Shown piece by piece: positions 10,901 to 18,575 of a DNA stretch of 38,402 nt. Position numbers and translations under genes: made by a program. Below the pieces are notes generated by a model. The model made no database searches, had not been told where the DNA came from, and saw only the letters and a program-made list of their open reading frames with translations. The DNA lies in NCBI GenBank assembly GCA_018240865.1, contig JAFEEY010000035.1:1-38402 (forward strand), written 5' to 3'. Source of the stretch: Pseudomonadota bacterium (lineage in GTDB: Bacteria; Pseudomonadota; Alphaproteobacteria; Sphingomonadales; Sphingomonadaceae). Position 1 is the first letter of the stretch, and the number at the start of each line of letters is the position of its first letter.

Positions 10901-11209
10901 TCAGCGGTCCCAGGCGGGCTTGCGGCGCATCAGCTCTCTGAGCTTTTCGGACGGGGCCGACGGCGCGTCGAGCATCGCCAGAAACGCGGCATGGTGCTCG
11001 TCGTCGAGGAAGAAGCTGCGCTGGTCGAGAAGCGTATTCTCCGCCTCGCGGCGCGCGCTCTCCAGCATGAACTCGGACAGCTTCTGGCCGCGCATCGCCG
11101 CTGCGCGGTTGAGCAACGCCTTGGTGCTCGCCATCGCGCGCACCTGGATCACGTCATCCTTACGCGCCGACCCGCGCCGGTCCTGCCCGTGGCTCTCCGT
11201 TCGCGCCAT
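10901..11209 (-). CDS. DUF1778 ribbon-helix-helix antitoxin
   Basis: The 102-residue protein has a ribbon-helix-helix region (VIQVRAMASTKALLNRAAAM, then GQKLSEFMLESARREAE) and a C-terminal toxin-binding tail (FFLDDEHHAAFLAMLDAP), the layout of TacA-like DUF1778 antitoxins. It should neutralise the downstream GNAT toxin and repress the pair by binding the palindromes just upstream. It is divergent from the coupling-protein gene, with 81 bases between starts, so it could also influence that gene. Confidence 0.86.
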   Translation of the reverse strand: MARTESHGQDRRGSARKDDVIQVRAMASTKALLNRAAAMRGQKLSEFMLESARREAENTLLDQRSFFLDDEHHAAFLAMLDAPSAPSEKLRELMRRKPAWDR

Positions 11210-11241
11210 TGCTCACATCCTTACCAGCTGCCCAAGCAGCC

Positions 11242-11270
11242 AAACTGTCATGACAACAGCAATACAGTTT
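11242..11270. promoter_or_regulatory. Inverted repeat between toxin-antitoxin and traG, probable operator
   Basis: The arms AAACTG (11242-11247) and CAGTTT (11265-11270) enclose a perfect 10-bp palindrome TGTCATGACA (11246-11255). The site sits in the 81-base gap between the divergent antitoxin and traG starts. Ribbon-helix-helix antitoxins bind such palindromes, so autoregulation by the neighbouring DUF1778 protein is likely. Binding is inferred from symmetry and position. Confidence 0.5.
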
Positions 11271-11290
11271 TTGCATCGAAAGGTCCAGCC

Positions 11291-13331
11291 ATGAATGCCG
11301 CCAGGATGTTGTGGGGCCAGGTCATCGCTGTCTTTACGATCGTGCTGACCGCGATCTGGGCGGCGACGCAATGGACGGCCGAGGCCTTGGCATTCCAGCC
11401 CGAGCTCGGGCAGCCTTGGTTCTGGCTGGGTGGCTATCCGGTCTATGTTCCGCCCGCCTTTTTCTGGTGGTGGTTCAGCTTCGATGCCTATGCGCCCGAT
11501 ATCTTCGTGACCGGTGCCTATATAGCTGCGTCGGGCGGGATCGTGGCAGTGACGGTCGCCATTGCCATGTCTGTGCGGCGCGCGCGCGAAGCGGAGAAGG
11601 CCGAGACCTTCGGGTCGGCGCGCTGGGCCAATGAGCGCGAGATCAAGCGGGCTAGCCTGTTCAGCGAGGATGGCGTGGTGCTCGGCTGTTATGGCTCGCG
11701 CTATCTGCGCCATGACGGACCGGAACATGTCCTGTGCTTTGCTCCAACGCGCAGCGGCAAAGGCGTGGGACTGGTCCTTCCGACCCTGCTGACCTGGCCG
11801 GGCTCGGCGATCATCCACGACATCAAGGGCGAGAATTGGCAGCTCACCGCCGGCTTTCGCGCGCGCCATGGCCGCGTGCTGTTGTTTGACCCCACCAATC
11901 CCTTGTCCGCCGCCTACAATCCATTGCTTGAGGTGCGCAAAGGCGCGTGGGAAGTGCGCGATGTCCAAAATGTCGCCGACGTGCTGGTCGATCCCGAAGG
12001 CAGTCTTGAAAAGCGCAACCATTGGGAGAAAACCAGCCATGCGCTGCTGGTCGGGGCGATCCTCCATGTGCTTTACGCCGAGGCCGACAAAACGCTGGCC
12101 GGAGTCGCCGCCTTTCTTTCCGATCCCAAGCGGCCGATCGCGGCGACGCTGCGCGCGATGATGACGACGCCGCATCTGGGGGAAGCCGGCGTCCACCCCG
12201 TTGTCGCCTCGGCCGCGCGCGAACTCCTCAACAAATCCGACAATGAGCGATCGGGCGTGCTGTCGACCGCCATGTCGTTTCTGGGCCTGTACCGCGATCC
12301 GGTGATTGCCGAGGTCACGCGCGCCTGCGACTGGCGCATCCGCGACCTGGTCGAGAGTGCTATGCCGGTCTCGCTCTATCTCGTCGTCCCGCCATCGGAC
12401 ATCAGCCGGACCAAGCCGCTCATCCGCCTGACCCTCAACCAGATCGGCCGGCGGCTGACCGAGGAGCTGACGCTGCAAGGCAAGCAGCATCGTCTTCTCT
12501 TCATGCTCGACGAATTCCCGGCGCTCGGCCGGCTCGACTTTTTCGAAAGCGCGCTCGCCTTCATGGCCGGCTATGGCATCAAGAGCTTCCTGATCGCGCA
12601 GAGCCTCAACCAGATCGACAAGGCCTATGGGCCGAACAATTCGGTCCTCGACAATTGCCATGTTCGCGTTGCCTTCGCGACCAATGACGATCGCACCGCC
12701 AAGCGCCTTTCCGACGCGCTCGGCACCACCACCGAGATGCTCGATGAAGAATTATGCCGGGCACCGGCTGAGCCCCTGGCTCGGCCATCTGATGCTCTCC
12801 CGGCAGGAATCGGCGCGCGCCTTGCTGACGCCTGGCGAAGTCATGCAGCTTCCGCCGAACGAAGAGATCGTGATGGCGGCTGGTGCCCCGCCGATCCGCG
12901 CGGTCAAAGCGCGCTACTACACGGACGCGCGGTTTACCGCCCGCATCTTGCCCTCACCCACGCCAACTTTGCTCGAACCTGCCCGGCGGCCAAAGGACGA
13001 CTGGACGATGCTCGACCCGATCGCTCCACCGACGCCGCCGGCGTCAGCGCCCGATCCCCGGAGCGTCGCCACGACGGGCAATGCGGAAGCCGCATCCGCC
13101 GGGCTTTCCGAAAGCGATTCCGCAAATGCGGGCGTCCGACGTGAGCCGGGCCTTGGCGACCATGAGGACATCGTGCCAGCGGCGAGGATCCCGGAGCGTG
13201 AATTCGAATTCGATTTCGACAGGGACGATCCGGGCGACGACGCGGCGCGGGATCGGCTCCAGATCGACCGGAGCATGGTGCGCAATGCCCGCACCGCCGC
13301 GCTCGATCCGGACGATGGGATCGACCTGTGA
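11291..13331 (+). pseudogene. traG: VirD4/TraG-type conjugal coupling protein, frameshifted
   Basis: From ATG 11291 (GAAAGG upstream) the protein has two N-terminal membrane helices, Walker A APTRSGKG at residues 151-158 and Walker B LLFMLDEFPALG near residue 405. It is a VirD4-like ATPase that docks relaxosomes to a type IV secretion channel. In-frame homology stops after DALGTTTEML (near 12740) and resumes in another frame as MKNYAGHRLSPWLGHLM, then LLTPGEVMQLPPNEE and PPIRAVKARYY, up to 13331. This fits a 2-base deletion or 1-base insertion at about 12740-12746. The first frame alone would end at 13144 with a nonsense tail. The summed length of about 680 codons is normal. An artefact is possible, but the nearby toxin is also shifted. 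Confidence 0.85.
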
Positions 13332-13747
13332 GCGGTCCTCGCGAAAAGCATAGCTTTCGGTTACCCGCTGCGCTGATGCGAGGCCTCGATGCCGCAGCGC
13401 GTAGCCGGCAGGTATCTCGCGCGGCGATCGTCGAGGCGGCACTGGCCTCCTATCTGTCACAGGACGGCGCCGAACGCTTCGAAGCGGCGATCACCCGGCG
13501 GCTCGACCGGCTGACGCGCCAGCTCGATCGCGCGGCCTGGCATCTCGACCTTTCCAATGAGACGCTCGCTTTGTTCATCCGCTTCTGGCTGAACACCACG
13601 GTTCCGCTGCCCGATACCGCGCAACGTGCGGCGCAAGCGATGGGCAAGGAGCGCTGGGAGCGGTTCGTCGAATCGCTCGCGCGCCGGATGGAGTCCGGTC
13701 CACGGCTCGGCGGTGAAATCGCGCGCGACGTGCCTGGCCGTGAATGA
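13328..13747 (+). CDS. Ribbon-helix-helix (CopG-type) protein of the transfer region
   Basis: The 139-residue protein starts at GTG 13328, whose GTGA overlaps the traG stop. The N-terminus HSFRLPAALMRGLDAAARSR followed by VSRAAIVEAALASYL is a CopG/RHH DNA-binding fold. The rest is helical (RFEAAITRRLDRLTRQLDRAA, then FIRFWLNTTVPLP). Similar genes sit between traG and trbB in alphaproteobacterial conjugative elements (family knowledge), where they are thought to regulate transfer. Here no trbB follows. The element stops after this gene and a second toxin-antitoxin locus begins. Confidence 0.72.
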   Translation: MSGPREKHSFRLPAALMRGLDAAARSRQVSRAAIVEAALASYLSQDGAERFEAAITRRLDRLTRQLDRAAWHLDLSNETLALFIRFWLNTTVPLPDTAQRAAQAMGKERWERFVESLARRMESGPRLGGEIARDVPGRE

Positions 13748-13840
13748 TGGGCCGCCTTGGGGCACCCTCGGGTCGGTTTATCGGACCCAAACGGGTGCAC
13801 GCCATCAAGGCGCATGGCGTTGAATAAATAAGTCAGATCG

Positions 13841-13861
13841 CGTACATCTTGAACATGTACG
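13841..13861. promoter_or_regulatory. Perfect inverted repeat upstream of the second DUF1778 gene
   Basis: CGTACAT and ATGTACG are exact complements with 7 bases between them, 18 bases upstream of the antitoxin ATG at 13880. The position and the 7-bp arms fit an operator for autorepression by the ribbon-helix-helix antitoxin. The symmetry is seen directly; binding is inferred. Confidence 0.6.
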
Positions 13862-13879
13862 AATAGCGAGGATGCGAAG

Positions 13880-14158
13880 ATGCCTCAGGCTGCCATAGAG
13901 GACAACAAGCGCATGAACCTGCGGGTCTCGCCGGAGACCAAGGCCAAGCTCGTGCGCGCCGCCGCCCTGCGCAACACCGACCTGACCAATTTCGTGACGC
14001 AGACCGCTCTGCGGGAAGCCGAAGCCGTGATCGAGGCGGCCGAGGTCGTTCGCCTGACAGCGCGCGATCACGCGCGGATATTCGAGCTACTGGAAAATCC
14101 GCCCAAGCCCAATGCGAAGCTGCGGGCGGCCATCGCGGCGCTGCCCCACACGCTATGA
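13880..14158 (+). CDS. DUF1778 ribbon-helix-helix antitoxin (second copy)
   Basis: The 92-residue protein has a ribbon-helix-helix N-terminus (KRMNLRVSPETKAKLVRAAA, then TDLTNFVTQTALREAE) and the tail VVRLTARDHARIFELLENP that binds GNAT toxins. Its stop overlaps the toxin start (ATGA), so translation is coupled. It differs in sequence from the DUF1778 protein at 10901-11209, so this is an independent module rather than a recent duplicate. Its partner toxin is frameshifted, which would leave a solitary antitoxin able to act as a repressor or as protection against related toxins. Confidence 0.87.
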   Translation: MPQAAIEDNKRMNLRVSPETKAKLVRAAALRNTDLTNFVTQTALREAEAVIEAAEVVRLTARDHARIFELLENPPKPNAKLRAAIAALPHTL

Positions 14159-14681
14159 CGCTTCCCGCCTGGCGAGAGGAAGCCATCGCGAAATCGCATG
14201 ATCGCCAGCCCTTCGACTGCGGCGATCCGGCGATGAACGACTTTCTCCGACGCTATGCGCGTCAGAACCACGAACAGAACGCCTCGAAGACCTTCTGCGC
14301 GATCGACGTCGCCACACCCGACCGCGTGCTCGGCTTCTACACCGTCGCTCCCTCAGCGGTGGCGCACGCGGACGCACCGGCATCGATGACGAAGGGGCTG
14401 GCCAGCACGAAGTGGCCGGATTCAAGCTGGCGCGCATCGCGACCGATATCTCCGTTGCTGGCCAGGACCTGGGTGGTCAGCTCCTCGCGGCCGGCGCGCT
14501 TCGCTGCCTGCGGATCGCGGCCGAGGCTGGCGGCGTGCTGTTAATTATCGACGCCAAGGGCGAGCGCGCGGCGCAGTGGTATGCCAGCCATGGCGCGGAG
14601 CCGCTTATCGACCAACCGCTTACTCTGGTCATGCCGCTCGCCACCTTTGCCGCCGACCTCCGGGCCAAAGGCCTTCTCTGA
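14155..14681 (+). pseudogene. GNAT toxin, frameshifted
   Basis: The N-terminal part (REEAIAKSHDRQPFDCGDPA, then FLRRYARQNHEQNASKTF, then GFYTVAPSAVAHADAP) is a GNAT toxin. Homology continues in a different frame as HEVAGFKLARIATDISVAG, QDLGGQLLAAG, the tyrosine motif AAQWYASHGAEPL and PLTLVMPLATF. The switch lies near 14402-14406 and fits loss of one base. The first frame alone ends at 14544 with an unrelated tail and no acetyl-CoA motif. The toxin is therefore probably inactive. The joined length of about 175 codons is normal for the family. Inactivation of a toxin while its antitoxin stays intact is a common decay path. Confidence 0.84.
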
Positions 14682-14844
14682 CGAGATTCGGACCTGCCTC
14701 CCCCCTTTTATTGTGACCTATCTCATCCGGCGCCGAGACAGCATTGGTGACGCGCGTTGCTCAGCGACGCCGGAAGAGAAACGTCGTCGCGGCCGAGCAC
14801 TTCTTTGTCGATCTGCTCCTGCTCGTTCCCACTGATTATCGCAT

Positions 14845-15186
14845 TCAGTCGGCCAGGAGGTCTTCGATCGTGCGATCAAGCAAGACTCCCCATTCTTTCT
14901 GATCCGCAATGATTTGCTGAACATGGTCGAGCACTTGCTGGAATTTGGGCTCGGTCCGAAGGCGCGCCCCCAGGCGATCGGCAAGGAGATGCTCGATCAC
15001 GGCCCGCCGCAAATCGTCTCTGGACTGCTCATTCCTGCCTGCGCGGCGGACGAGATCACGCAATTCATTCGGTGCGAACCGCGCCTGCCGGTCATTATGG
15101 GTTTCACCGCTCCGTTTGCGGCCGCGCGCCTCCAGCTGAAGCTGCAGCAACCGGACAAGCCGCGCGGTTGTGACCGGGTCCGTCAA
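14845..15186 (-). CDS. Unknown 113-aa protein, last gene of the flagellar operon
   Basis: I do not recognise this protein. It is highly charged and helical, with no membrane segment or signal peptide. Its start overlaps the stop of the upstream TPR gene (ATGA), so it belongs to the flagellar transcript. The stretch from about residue 40 to 113 reads as amphipathic helices (LRDLVRRAGRNEQSRDDLRR, then VLDHVQQIIADQKEWGVLLD). A chaperone or regulator of export would suit the position and composition, but that is a guess. Downstream, 163 bases with no confident gene separate it from the convergent toxin pseudogene. Confidence 0.6.
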   Translation of the reverse strand: MTDPVTTARLVRLLQLQLEARGRKRSGETHNDRQARFAPNELRDLVRRAGRNEQSRDDLRRAVIEHLLADRLGARLRTEPKFQQVLDHVQQIIADQKEWGVLLDRTIEDLLAD

Positions 15187-15758
15187 TGGCGTGTCTCGCC
15201 AGGCACGGCGCGCAGCTGCGCCTGAAGCAGCAATTGATCAACGGGTGAAGTCGCCGACTCCTCTTGGGGCAGACCGTCATCGGAAATCAGGCCCTTGTCA
15301 TGCAATTCATCCAAAATCAGCTGCATGTCGTTGTTGATCAAAGGGTGCTCGGTATTAAGCGCCATTCCATTCAGCAGAAACCTCCGGGCATCGGCCCAGC
15401 GGTCCTCGGCCAAACGCATCAGGCCCATGGCGAGCAAGCGGAAAGCATTCTCTTCGCTGGATTGCTGAAACGGCGCCCAAATTTGTGCGGCGGCGTCGGG
15501 AAAGCCCGAGGTGAATTCCAGAAACCCGAACTGGAAACGCGCCAGGTCGAAACCGGGCGAGAGAAGCAGTGCCGCATGCATCTCTCGGCGCGCCTCATCG
15601 TAGCGCTGCAGACCGGCCAGCAACGATCCTTTCAGGAACAAGAGGCGTGCGTCTTCATAGATTGGGAGCAAGGCGTCGATGCGCCCTATCGCGGCTTCGT
15701 CGTCTTGCGCTGCCAGTGCCAGCAGCGGTTCGAGCTCGTCGTCGGGGCATGTCGTCAT
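15183..15758 (-). CDS. TPR-type small protein in the flagellar operon
   Basis: The 191-residue protein is probably cytoplasmic. It has repeated helix pairs resembling tetratricopeptide repeats: DARLLFLKGSLLAGLQRYDE, then ARREMHAALLLSPGFDLARF, then GFPDAAAQIWAPF and WADARRFLLNGMALNTEHPL. TPR proteins of this size serve as type III secretion chaperones or assembly factors, so a role in handling export substrates is plausible. It overlaps the sigma-factor gene by 4 bases on one side and the 113-aa gene by 4 bases on the other. No recognised flagellar name applies. Confidence 0.65.
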   Translation of the reverse strand: MTTCPDDELEPLLALAAQDDEAAIGRIDALLPIYEDARLLFLKGSLLAGLQRYDEARREMHAALLLSPGFDLARFQFGFLEFTSGFPDAAAQIWAPFQQSSEENAFRLLAMGLMRLAEDRWADARRFLLNGMALNTEHPLINNDMQLILDELHDKGLISDDGLPQEESATSPVDQLLLQAQLRAVPGETRH

Positions 15759-16507
15759 CGTTTCAATCTCTGCTTTGAACCGTTGATGGAACTCGCGGGC
15801 GAACCTAGCCGCCTGCCGAGGCGTGCGACAGCATCCTTGTGGATCTGGGATATGCGTCCTTTGGTCACACCCAGGATCGCGGCCGCCTGATCAAACCGCA
15901 GACCATCGAAATAGTGGAGCCGGACAACCAGCCGTTCACGATCCGGCAGCTGATCGACCTGGCGTCGGAGCAAGTCCATCGTCTGCCGCCAGGCCAGCGT
16001 TTCGAACGCGTCTGGCGCCGGATCAATGGCCGCCGCGTCGTCCAGCATGAAGCCCAGCGCCAATCCAGAAACCAGGTCGCCGAGCAAATCCAGCGCATCG
16101 TCCAGGCCGACAGCCTCGGCGATCCCACCTGACGAAATAGATCGAAGCCGTTCCCTGGCGATCTTCCGCCGCACACTGATCTGGCGGTTAATCTCGCAAT
16201 GGCTGGCGATACCGTTCACAACGCTGCCCGCGATCCGTCGGGCCGCGAAGAACCGGAACGGGACGCCGAGCTGGGGCTTGAACCGGTCGATCGCCTCCAG
16301 CAGGCCCGCATAGGCGAGCTGGATCAGTTCAGGGAACGGTATCGGCACAATCGCATCGCGGCGAAAGTGGCGCGCCGCGATGCCGCGCGCCATCGGTGCA
16401 TAGCGCTCGAACAGAACCAGCCTGTCGTCCGAAGACCGGGCGGCGGCGTATTTCGCCCAGAGCGCGGCCTCGGCGGCGTCGGGAGTCACCGGACGCGCTG
16501 GGTTCAA
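15755..16507 (-). CDS. fliA: FliA-type flagellar sigma-28 factor
   Basis: The protein has a sigma region 2 (VLFERYAPMARGIAARHF, then FPELIQLAYAGLLEAIDRF and PFRFFAARRIAGSVVNGI), a region 3 (RKIARERLRSISSGG) and a clear region 4 helix-turn-helix (LPDRERLVVRLHYFDGLRFD, then GVTKGRISQIHKDAVARL). This fits sigma-28 factors that transcribe late flagellar genes. The start is uncertain. TTG 16507 forms a TTGA overlap with the fliP stop, like the other junctions here. TTG 16546 and GTG 16489 are also in frame. No FlgM anti-sigma gene is in the window, and the late genes it would control lie elsewhere. Confidence 0.82.
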   Translation of the reverse strand: MNPARPVTPDAAEAALWAKYAAARSSDDRLVLFERYAPMARGIAARHFRRDAIVPIPFPELIQLAYAGLLEAIDRFKPQLGVPFRFFAARRIAGSVVNGIASHCEINRQISVRRKIARERLRSISSGGIAEAVGLDDALDLLGDLVSGLALGFMLDDAAAIDPAPDAFETLAWRQTMDLLRRQVDQLPDRERLVVRLHYFDGLRFDQAAAILGVTKGRISQIHKDAVARLGRRLGSPASSINGSKQRLKR

Positions 16508-17172
16508 TGGAAAGTTCCGATGACGCTGCGCATCAACAGACCCCAACCGTCGATCAGCACGAACATCAGGATCTTGAGCGGGAGCGAAATGGTGTTGGGC
16601 GGCACCATTAGCATGCCGAGCGACAACAGGATGGCAGACACGACGAGGTCGATGAGCAGGAACGGCAGAAGCACGACGAAACCGATCGTGAAGGCAGTGC
16701 GCAACTCGTTCAGCATGAACGCCGGCACCAGCTGGACGATGCCGACGCCCTCGGGCCGATCCGGAAGCGGCTTGCGCGCGATCTCATAGATCGTCGCCAG
16801 ATCCTCGTCATGCACTTGGCGCAACATGAATGCCCGCAACGGCGCCGCGCTCTTCTGCGCGGCCTCCTCCAACCCGACCCGACCCGCGAGGAACGGCCTG
16901 ATCCCTTCATCAGCCACGGCTTGTAAAGCCGATCCGGTCGACAGCAGCGTCAGGAACAGCGACAGGGTCAGCAGCACGATATTCGGCGGCGTCTCCGGCA
17001 TGCCAAATGCGTGCCGTACTATCGACAGCACCACCGCGATGCGGACGAAGGATGTCATGCACACAAGCAGAGCCGGGATGAATCCGAGCAGCGTGAGCAA
17101 CAGCGCCGTCCGGACAGTTTCGTTAATCGCGAGCGGCGGCTGGGCGGCCGACGCGAAGAACTGCAGCATCAT
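16504..17172 (-). CDS. fliP: Flagellar export gate protein FliP
   Basis: The 222-residue inner-membrane protein of the FliPQR export gate is recognised by LLLTLLGFIPALLVCMTSFVRIAVVLSIVR, read as two adjacent blocks of helix 1, then TPPNIVLLTLSLFLTLL, LVPAFMLNELRTAFTIGF and the C-terminal GMLMVPPNTISLPLKILMF. It starts close to the first helix and lacks the long cleavable leader of enterobacterial FliP, so it is slightly short. It overlaps fliO and fliA by 4 bases each. Confidence 0.93.
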   Translation of the reverse strand: MMLQFFASAAQPPLAINETVRTALLLTLLGFIPALLVCMTSFVRIAVVLSIVRHAFGMPETPPNIVLLTLSLFLTLLSTGSALQAVADEGIRPFLAGRVGLEEAAQKSAAPLRAFMLRQVHDEDLATIYEIARKPLPDRPEGVGIVQLVPAFMLNELRTAFTIGFVVLLPFLLIDLVVSAILLSLGMLMVPPNTISLPLKILMFVLIDGWGLLMRSVIGTFH

Positions 17173-17546
17173 GCCGAAGCCCCATCATCCGGATTATCGG
17201 CGGACTGGTATTCAGCGAGCTGGGCGCCGCCTGGCGCCGACACCAGCAGATATTCAGTATGGTCGACCCTCACCAGTGACAGCGACGTCTGCGGTCCGGT
17301 CCGTACCGTCTCCAGCAATTGAAGCCTGCGCGGGCGCGTTCGCCAGGCAGGCACGATCGACACACCGCCGCGCGATCGCAGGACAAACGCCGCGGCCAGT
17401 GCGAGGCCGAGACAAAGGGCGAGCCCCAGGATCATTCTGAGCCATGGTATCGCGTCCGAAGACGTATTGCCGCCCAGCCGCGCCCAGGCAGAATCGATCG
17501 GGATCGTCGAAGCGACGAGATATGCCGCGAAAAAATGCCGCTTCAT
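17169..17546 (-). CDS. fliO: Flagellar biosynthesis protein FliO
   Basis: The 125-residue protein has an N-terminal leader, one transmembrane helix (WLRMILGLALCLGLALAAAFVL, given as position about 34-55) and a small cytoplasmic domain with RRLQLLETVRTGPQTSLSLV and EYLLVSAPGG, the FliO signature. FliO helps assemble FliP in the export gate. It lies between fliN and fliP, the conserved fliNOP order, and overlaps both by 4 bases. Confidence 0.82.
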   Translation of the reverse strand: MKRHFFAAYLVASTIPIDSAWARLGGNTSSDAIPWLRMILGLALCLGLALAAAFVLRSRGGVSIVPAWRTRPRRLQLLETVRTGPQTSLSLVRVDHTEYLLVSAPGGAQLAEYQSADNPDDGASA

Positions 17547-17815
17547 GGCGCTGTCTTCGGCGCCTCGGTGATGCGGATGCCAAAACGATCGCCGACTGTG
17601 ACGATTTCTCCGTGCGCGACCGTCTTCCCGTTGAGCGTGAGCGCCACTTGACCATCAAGCGGCGTGTCGAGATTGATCACCGCGCCCGCTTCCAGGCCGA
17701 GCAGAGCCCGCACCGAGAGACGCCCCGAGCCCAGCCGGGCGACAAGCTCGACCTCGACGTCCTGAAAGATTTCGGCATCGAGCGAGAGGCTCGTTTTTTC
17801 ACTTTTCGAAGTCAT
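17543..17815 (-). CDS. fliN: Flagellar switch/C-ring protein FliN
   Basis: The 90-residue protein is essentially one SpoA (SurfaceAntigen/FliN) domain: DVEVELVARLGSGRLSVRAL, then LEAGAVINLDTPLDGQVAL and the closing GEIVTVGDRFGIRIT. The length fits a minimal FliN. FliN forms the base of the C ring and docks FliH-FliI for export. It lies 25 bases after the FliM-like gene and overlaps fliO by 4 bases. Nothing is missing from the core motif. Confidence 0.9.
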   Translation of the reverse strand: MTSKSEKTSLSLDAEIFQDVEVELVARLGSGRLSVRALLGLEAGAVINLDTPLDGQVALTLNGKTVAHGEIVTVGDRFGIRITEAPKTAP

Positions 17816-17840
17816 CTGGAGATCGTCCGGCTCATATTTG

Positions 17841-18575
17841 TCAGGCGGCCAAAAGCGCTAGCTGATCGGCATTGGTTTGAAGGCGGGCACGCGCCAGGGA
17901 TCCGCCCGATTTGGTGAGCCGAAGACGGACATCCCTGGTTGGATCGGTATCGAACAGAAGCACGTCGCCGGTGCCCAGTGTCTGGAATTCCCGAACCGAG
18001 AGCGTCACGTTTCCCAGAATCGCGTCAAACCGAATCTCTTCATGGGCCAAGGCGTCCAAGACAGAGTCCGATCGCACTGGCCCGGGCGAGCCGATACGCG
18101 CCTTGCGACCGCGGACCAGATTGGCCCAGCGCAATGTGAGATGCGCGATGGTCGCGCCCCCGCCCGCTCCGCGGAGCGGGAATGATACGATCGCATCGTC
18201 CGGGCTTGCCGGCGCCTGCGGGGGAAACTGGAGGTCGGCCGCGAGATCGGCGACAAGCTCATGGACCGCCTTGATCGCGATGCTCCGCACGACCTGCCTC
18301 GCGGTATCGTCCATCGCCAAATCCTTAGGAACATCCAGCAAGAGCCTCGCCAGCCCGTCCAGCCGCTCGCTTTCAATGCGCAGTTCGACGCCACGCGCCT
18401 CGGACACCAGCGCGGCCAGCCCGTTCGCATCCGGCAACAATTTGGCATGTCCCAAGGCAAATCCCGACGCCGCGAACCAGCGCGCCGACCAGCGCATGAC
18501 GGCCGCTGTGACGCGGGCATCCAGCGCAGCGTCGATCACAGCCGCCTGCGGCAGCCATTCCTGAACCTTCGTCAC
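17841..18575 (-). CDS. fliM: FliM-like C-ring protein, divergent and short
   Basis: The 244-residue protein starts at a GTG overlapping the flgE stop. The C-terminal 70 residues form a SpoA domain (DAILGNVTLSVREFQTLGTG, then DVLLFDTDPTRDVRLRL), and its place before fliN argues for FliM. It is about 90 residues shorter than usual FliM. The N-terminal CheY-binding helix (canonical LSQDEIDALL-like) is absent, and I cannot see the GGxG motif of the middle domain. SctQ-like proteins of type III secretion systems have a comparable SpoA-tipped build. It may scaffold the C ring without responding to chemotaxis signals. The identity as FliM rests on synteny plus the SpoA domain. Confidence 0.65.
   Translation of the reverse strand: MTKVQEWLPQAAVIDAALDARVTAAVMRWSARWFAASGFALGHAKLLPDANGLAALVSEARGVELRIESERLDGLARLLLDVPKDLAMDDTARQVVRSIAIKAVHELVADLAADLQFPPQAPASPDDAIVSFPLRGAGGGATIAHLTLRWANLVRGRKARIGSPGPVRSDSVLDALAHEEIRFDAILGNVTLSVREFQTLGTGDVLLFDTDPTRDVRLRLTKSGGSLARARLQTNADQLALLAA

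Noticed and set aside
11213..12661. Long minus-strand open frame (482 codons) opposite traG
   Set aside because: It is antisense to a strongly recognised VirD4 gene, has no family signature and an amino-acid composition typical of GC-rich shadow frames.
13747..13827. 26-codon ORF coupled to the RHH gene stop (TGATG)
   Set aside because: It is too short to judge. It has no ribosome-binding site of note and does not resemble TrbB, so chance overlap is as likely.
14682..14844. Possible plus-strand remnant of a PDDEXK/DUF1016-type nuclease (reading AAEHFFVDLLLLVP near 14790-14830)
   Set aside because: The match is a single short segment from memory, with no frame context. The 163-base gap holds nothing else I can support, and no clear terminator.
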